Of a stretch of 64,000 nt of DNA, positions 61,613-64,000 are shown piece by piece (position 1 is the stretch's first letter; the number at the start of each line of letters is the position of its first letter). The stretch is taken from contig NZ_BSEV01000007.1 in assembly GCF_027922005.1 (NCBI RefSeq), forward strand, positions 292,829 to 356,828, read 5' to 3'. The notes beneath the pieces were generated by a model. The model was not told the origin of the DNA. It did not search any database and saw only the letters and a list, made by a program, of their open reading frames with translations. Both the position numbers and the translations under genes were made by a program. The stretch comes from Streptosporangium carneum. Lineage in GTDB: Bacteria; Actinomycetota; Actinomycetes; Streptosporangiales; Streptosporangiaceae.

Positions 61613-61778
61613 CTACAGCTGGTAGGCGTACTCGCGGAACTCCCAGTCGGTGACGGTCCGGGAGAAACGCTGCACCGCCGCGCTCGGTGCCGATCAGGTC
61701 GGGGTAGCCGACCCGGACGACGTCGATGCCCTGTTCCCTCAGGCGCTCGACGGTCCGCTCGACGGACTCCGCGCTCAC
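61613..61778 (-). pseudogene. glutamine-synthetase-like gene with internal deletion
   Basis: The first part from GTG at 61778 (GGGAGG before it) reads VSAESVERTVERL, then IDVVRVGYPDLIGTERG, a type III GS N-terminus of ~34 codons. In another frame the last 21 codons (AVQRFSRTVTDWEFREYAYQL and TAG at 61613-61615) are a GS C-terminus. The join lies at about 61674-61682, with ~400 codons gone and the frame shifted. The intact relative at 54518 shows what is missing. It keeps the promoter side of the P450 transcript. Confidence 0.82.
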
Positions 61779-61807
61779 TGGGCCTCCCTGGTACGTCCGG
61801 ACAACTC

Positions 61808-61821
61808 GTTTGGGTGCAAAC
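61808..61821. promoter_or_regulatory. GTTTG-N4-CAAAC operator
   Basis: GTTTG-GGTG-CAAAC, a perfect 5-bp inverted repeat with 4-bp spacer, ~30 bp upstream of the GS remnant start. The same arm and spacing occur at 63853, with a one-base variant at 63784. Confidence 0.65.
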
Positions 61822-62003
61822 CATATGTCCGGAACACACCCGGAACAAGTCTCCACCGGAGCGAAACAATTGATCTTCGCTGCGAAACCTCGCAGCTCAG
61901 GGCATATCGTAAGGATCCAAACAAGTAAAGGTTCACCTGTTCGGCACAGACGGGCCCGAGCCGTTCACCGCCGAGGAGCCTGCCGCACCCGACGCGGAGA
62001 AGC

Positions 62004-62030
62004 GGGCCCGTCCGGCGACCGTACGGGCCC
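62004..62030 (-). terminator. candidate permease terminator
   Basis: Arms GGGCCCGT and ACGGGCCC (8 bp) with an 11-nt loop, ~55 bp beyond the permease stop in its direction of transcription. Confidence 0.5.
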
Positions 62031-62086
62031 CACCGCGCGCGGCCCCCCGCGCGGGACGGCTCGGCCGCGCACGACGGATCAGTCGA

Positions 62087-63538
62087 TCAGTCCCGGGGCG
62101 GCGCGCCCTGCCCGATCCGGGCGTACGCCGCCGGGTCCGCGGACTTCAGATAGGCGCCGTAGCCGAGGCCCACGACGCCGACCAGCACCACCACGGCCGG
62201 GAGCGCCCAGTTGAGCGCGGAGTCCGGCGGGGTGCCGAGCAGCGCGGAGAAGTTGGTGAACGCGACGTACAGGACGGCCAGCAGCGCGAGACCGGACAGC
62301 ACCGGGGCGACCACCCGGCTCCAGGTGCTCTCCCCTCGCCTCTCACGGCGGAAGAAGCCGACGACCGCGACCGAGGTGGCCACCAGCAGCAGGATCACGC
62401 CCAGCGCGCCCAGGTTGGTGAACCAGTTGAACAGCGTGCCCATCGGGTCCCCGCCGAACAGCCCGAACCCGAGCACGACGACCACCGCGAAGACGGTCTG
62501 GCTGATCGATCCCACGTACGGCGAGCCGTGCCGGGGGTGCGAGAGACCCAGCTTCGGGGGCAGCACGCCCTCGCGGCCGAGCGCGAAGAAGTAACGGGCC
62601 ACCGCGTTGTGGAAGGAGAGCGTGGCGGCGAACACCGCCGTGATCAGGAAGACCTGGCCGATGGTGGAGAAGGCCGATCCCAGGGTCCGCTCGCCGAGCA
62701 CGAAGACCAGCTCGGGACCGTGCTCACGGGAGGCGGCGATGACGTTGTCGACCCCCGCGCCCATCGCGGTCGCCCAGGCGGTGAAGGCGTAGAAGACGCC
62801 GATCACGGCGACGGCGATGTAGGTGGCCCGGCTGACGGTCCTGCGCGGGTCCCTGCACTCCTCGCTGTAGATCGCTCCGGACTCGAAGCCCATGAAGGCC
62901 GCCATCGTCCACAGGAAGGCGGCTCCCACCGCGCCCGTGGTCAGCGCGCTCCAGCTGAACGGCTCCAGCGACAGCCCCTGCGGGGCGGAGGCGACCTGCG
63001 AGACGTCGAACACCAGGACGAGCAGGCCCTCGCACACCAGCAGCACGGCCAGCACCCTGGCGTTGAGGTCGATTCGCCGGTAGCCGAGGAAGGCGATGAT
63101 CACGAGGAAGACCAGCGAGACCGTCCACCAGGGCAGATCCACGCCCAGCGCGCCGGACAGGAAGCCCGCGGTGCTGAAGCCGAGCAGACCGTACAGGCCG
63201 ACCTGCATGGCGTTGTAGGCCACCAGCGCGACGAACGCGGCGCCGACGCCGGGGACACGCCCCAGGCCATGCGTGATGTAGGCGTAGAACGCGCCCGCGT
63301 TGGAGATGTGGCGGCTCATCGCCGCGTATCCCGCGGAGAAAAGAGCCAGGACCGCGGCCAGGATGAGGAACATCATCGGTACGCCGAGAACACCGGTGGT
63401 GGCGAAGTTCTGCGGGGTGCCGCCCGCGGCCACGGTGAGCGGGGAGGACGCGGCGACCACGAAGAACACGATGTCCGGCACACCGATGCGCCGGCGTGAC
63501 AGCGTGGCCGGGGCGGCTGCCGTTTCATTGACGGTCAT
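62087..63538 (-). CDS. APC-superfamily amino-acid/amine permease
   Basis: 483 aa with about 12 hydrophobic helices. IVFFVVAASSPLTVAAGG (APC helix 1), MGFESGAIYSEECRDPRRTV (helix 6 consensus), FHNAVARYFFALGREGVLP and GVILLLVATSVAVVGF are APC-family features. It should import an amino acid or amine by cation symport. GGAAGG precedes ATG at 63538. It is divergent from the aldehyde dehydrogenase, with operators and a palindrome between them. PuuP/YeeF-like role inferred from the neighbours. Confidence 0.9.
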   Translation of the reverse strand: MTVNETAAAPATLSRRRIGVPDIVFFVVAASSPLTVAAGGTPQNFATTGVLGVPMMFLILAAVLALFSAGYAAMSRHISNAGAFYAYITHGLGRVPGVGAAFVALVAYNAMQVGLYGLLGFSTAGFLSGALGVDLPWWTVSLVFLVIIAFLGYRRIDLNARVLAVLLVCEGLLVLVFDVSQVASAPQGLSLEPFSWSALTTGAVGAAFLWTMAAFMGFESGAIYSEECRDPRRTVSRATYIAVAVIGVFYAFTAWATAMGAGVDNVIAASREHGPELVFVLGERTLGSAFSTIGQVFLITAVFAATLSFHNAVARYFFALGREGVLPPKLGLSHPRHGSPYVGSISQTVFAVVVVLGFGLFGGDPMGTLFNWFTNLGALGVILLLVATSVAVVGFFRRERRGESTWSRVVAPVLSGLALLAVLYVAFTNFSALLGTPPDSALNWALPAVVVLVGVVGLGYGAYLKSADPAAYARIGQGAPPRD

Positions 63539-63691
63539 GGCAACCTTCCATTGGGACGGAATGGAAGCACGGGACAGACTGGAAGCATGTTTCGTTCGTA
63601 CCCGTACGACCTGCGTGGCGGGGATCGTATGTGCACAAACAAAGATGACGCAAGAGCCTGTTGTCGCAGGTCCGCGTCCGTAAGAGATTTG

Positions 63692-63713
63692 TGACGCCCG
63701 ACGTCGGGCGTCA
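63692..63713. promoter_or_regulatory. 22-bp perfect palindrome in the permease/dehydrogenase promoter region
   Basis: TGACGCCCGAC and its exact reverse complement, adjacent with no spacer. Sits ~155 bp upstream of the permease start and ~170 bp upstream of the dehydrogenase start. Could be an operator or a cruciform-forming site. Confidence 0.55.
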
Positions 63714-63783
63714 AACATGGACACTGAGGAAACCTGCGCGTCCGCGCACTCCTCACTGACATCCCGGACCCCTCAGGTTCTTT

Positions 63784-63797
63784 GTTTGGCTCCGAAC
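63784..63797. promoter_or_regulatory. GTTTG-N4-CGAAC operator variant
   Basis: GTTTG-GCTC-CGAAC, one arm mismatch from the exact palindromic form. It is flanked by TT before and GA after, as at 63853. Probably a second binding site for the same regulator. Confidence 0.55.
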
Positions 63798-63852
63798 GAT
63801 ACAGTGACGTCGCAGGCCACGTCTTGACCGCGCCCCAAATGGACTCTAATTT

Positions 63853-63866
63853 GTTTGGAGTCAAAC
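63853..63866. promoter_or_regulatory. GTTTG-N4-CAAAC operator at the aldehyde dehydrogenase
   Basis: GTTTG-GAGT-CAAAC, 15 bp before the ATG of the dehydrogenase and almost on top of its AGGAG site. Here binding could block transcription or translation start. Confidence 0.65.
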
Positions 63867-63881
63867 GATTAGGAGAAGCGG

Positions 63882-64000
63882 ATGGCCACTGTCGCCGGCA
63901 TCACCGTCAACGGCGATCACTGGATCGGCGGCGAGCGGGTCAGCTCGCCCACCACGTTCGACGACCACTCCCCCATCGACGGGGCGCTCATCGCCCAGAT
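63882..64000 (+). CDS. aldehyde dehydrogenase, N-terminal fragment (cut by window end)
   Basis: Only the first 39 codons are inside the window. MATVAGITVNGDHWIGGERV followed by FDDHSPIDGALIAQ is the typical ALDH N-terminus of semialdehyde-type dehydrogenases. ATG at 63882 follows AGGAG. The rest runs past the window edge. Its place beside a permease and with a GS-like gene and FAD oxidoreductase nearby suggests a PuuC-like (gamma-glutamyl-aminobutyraldehyde) or related aldehyde step. Confidence 0.75.
   Translation, partial: MATVAGITVNGDHWIGGERVSSPTTFDDHSPIDGALIAQ

Larger units (their letters stand above)
61779..62086. other. intergenic region between the GS remnant and the permease
   Basis: 308 bp, no gene. 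Contains the GTTTG operator (61808-61821), a perfect 7-bp hairpin GCTGCGA-AACC-TCGCAGC (61879-61896) and the permease terminator candidate. 61790-61930 is A/T-rich and should contain the leftward promoter. Confidence 0.65.

Noticed and set aside
61134..61856. 240-residue leftward frame covering the GS remnant and P450 start
   Set aside because: Only its first ~34 codons after the GTG at 61778 resemble a protein; the rest is P450 out of frame. Explained as a deletion pseudogene.

Overview
The window is very GC-rich. It has dense, coupled genes (ATGA/GTGA overlaps), many GTG and some TTG starts, IdeR/DmdR-type iron boxes, an F420-type luciferase-fold oxidoreductase, a mycothiol-type DinB-fold protein and rare TTA codons. 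This points to a sporulating-type actinomycete chromosome, in the Streptomyces/Streptosporangium/Nonomuraea range; the species cannot be named from the sequence. No rRNA, tRNA, CRISPR array, insertion sequence or phage gene was recognised.

0-9 kb is a D-glycero-D-manno-heptose and glycosylation locus. A leftward, overlapping six-gene operon carries a carbamoyltransferase, GT2, GT9 (heptosyltransferase-like) and GT4 glycosyltransferases, gmhA and a bifunctional hldE. A divergent pair carries gmhB and another glycosyltransferase. 8.8-20 kb is ordinary accessory genome: a lipoprotein, a duplicated DUF6766 membrane protein, an esterase, an AIM24 protein, an EEP hydrolase, a split RibD pair, an NhaA-DsbA fusion, a TetR and other small genes. 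19.5-22.5 kb has a flavin reductase divergent from a DszC/acyl-CoA-dehydrogenase-fold monooxygenase, followed by an XRE-cupin regulator. 22.5-28.3 kb is a leftward set: amidohydrolase, SnoaL, TIGR04076, luciferase-fold oxidoreductase, tryptophan 2,3-dioxygenase and kynurenine 3-monooxygenase. An NDH-2 gene lies divergent from it.

30-56 kb is the most interesting part, two iron-box-controlled siderophore blocks. The first (30.1-37.1 kb) has two iron boxes 21 bp apart and then entA, entC, entE, a lone isochorismatase and a tandem condensation-domain protein. That protein has lost the catalytic histidine in both domains and contains two TTA codons. No carrier-protein domain is visible. The second (43.3-55.9 kb) has one iron box and then a type III PLP decarboxylase, a diaminobutyrate aminotransferase, a diaminobutyrate decarboxylase, two IucA/IucC synthetases, an amine N-hydroxylase, an MFS exporter and a glutamine-synthetase-fold ligase. 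From the aminotransferase-decarboxylase junction onward, every gene overlaps the next by four bases. The usual N-acyltransferase (RhbD/IucB type) is absent. Between the blocks lie a TetR/PEP-synthase-like pair and an NsrR-flavohaemoglobin nitric oxide module with a clear NsrR-type operator.

56-64 kb looks like an amine or amino-acid catabolism neighbourhood: NADAR, PucR regulator, DadA/PuuB-like FAD oxidoreductase, P450, APC permease and an aldehyde dehydrogenase cut by the window end. Upstream of the P450 is the remnant of a second glutamine-synthetase-like gene: its first ~34 and last ~21 codons survive and the middle is deleted. A GTTTG-N4-CAAAC operator type occurs before the remnant/P450 and between the permease and the dehydrogenase, suggesting one regulator.
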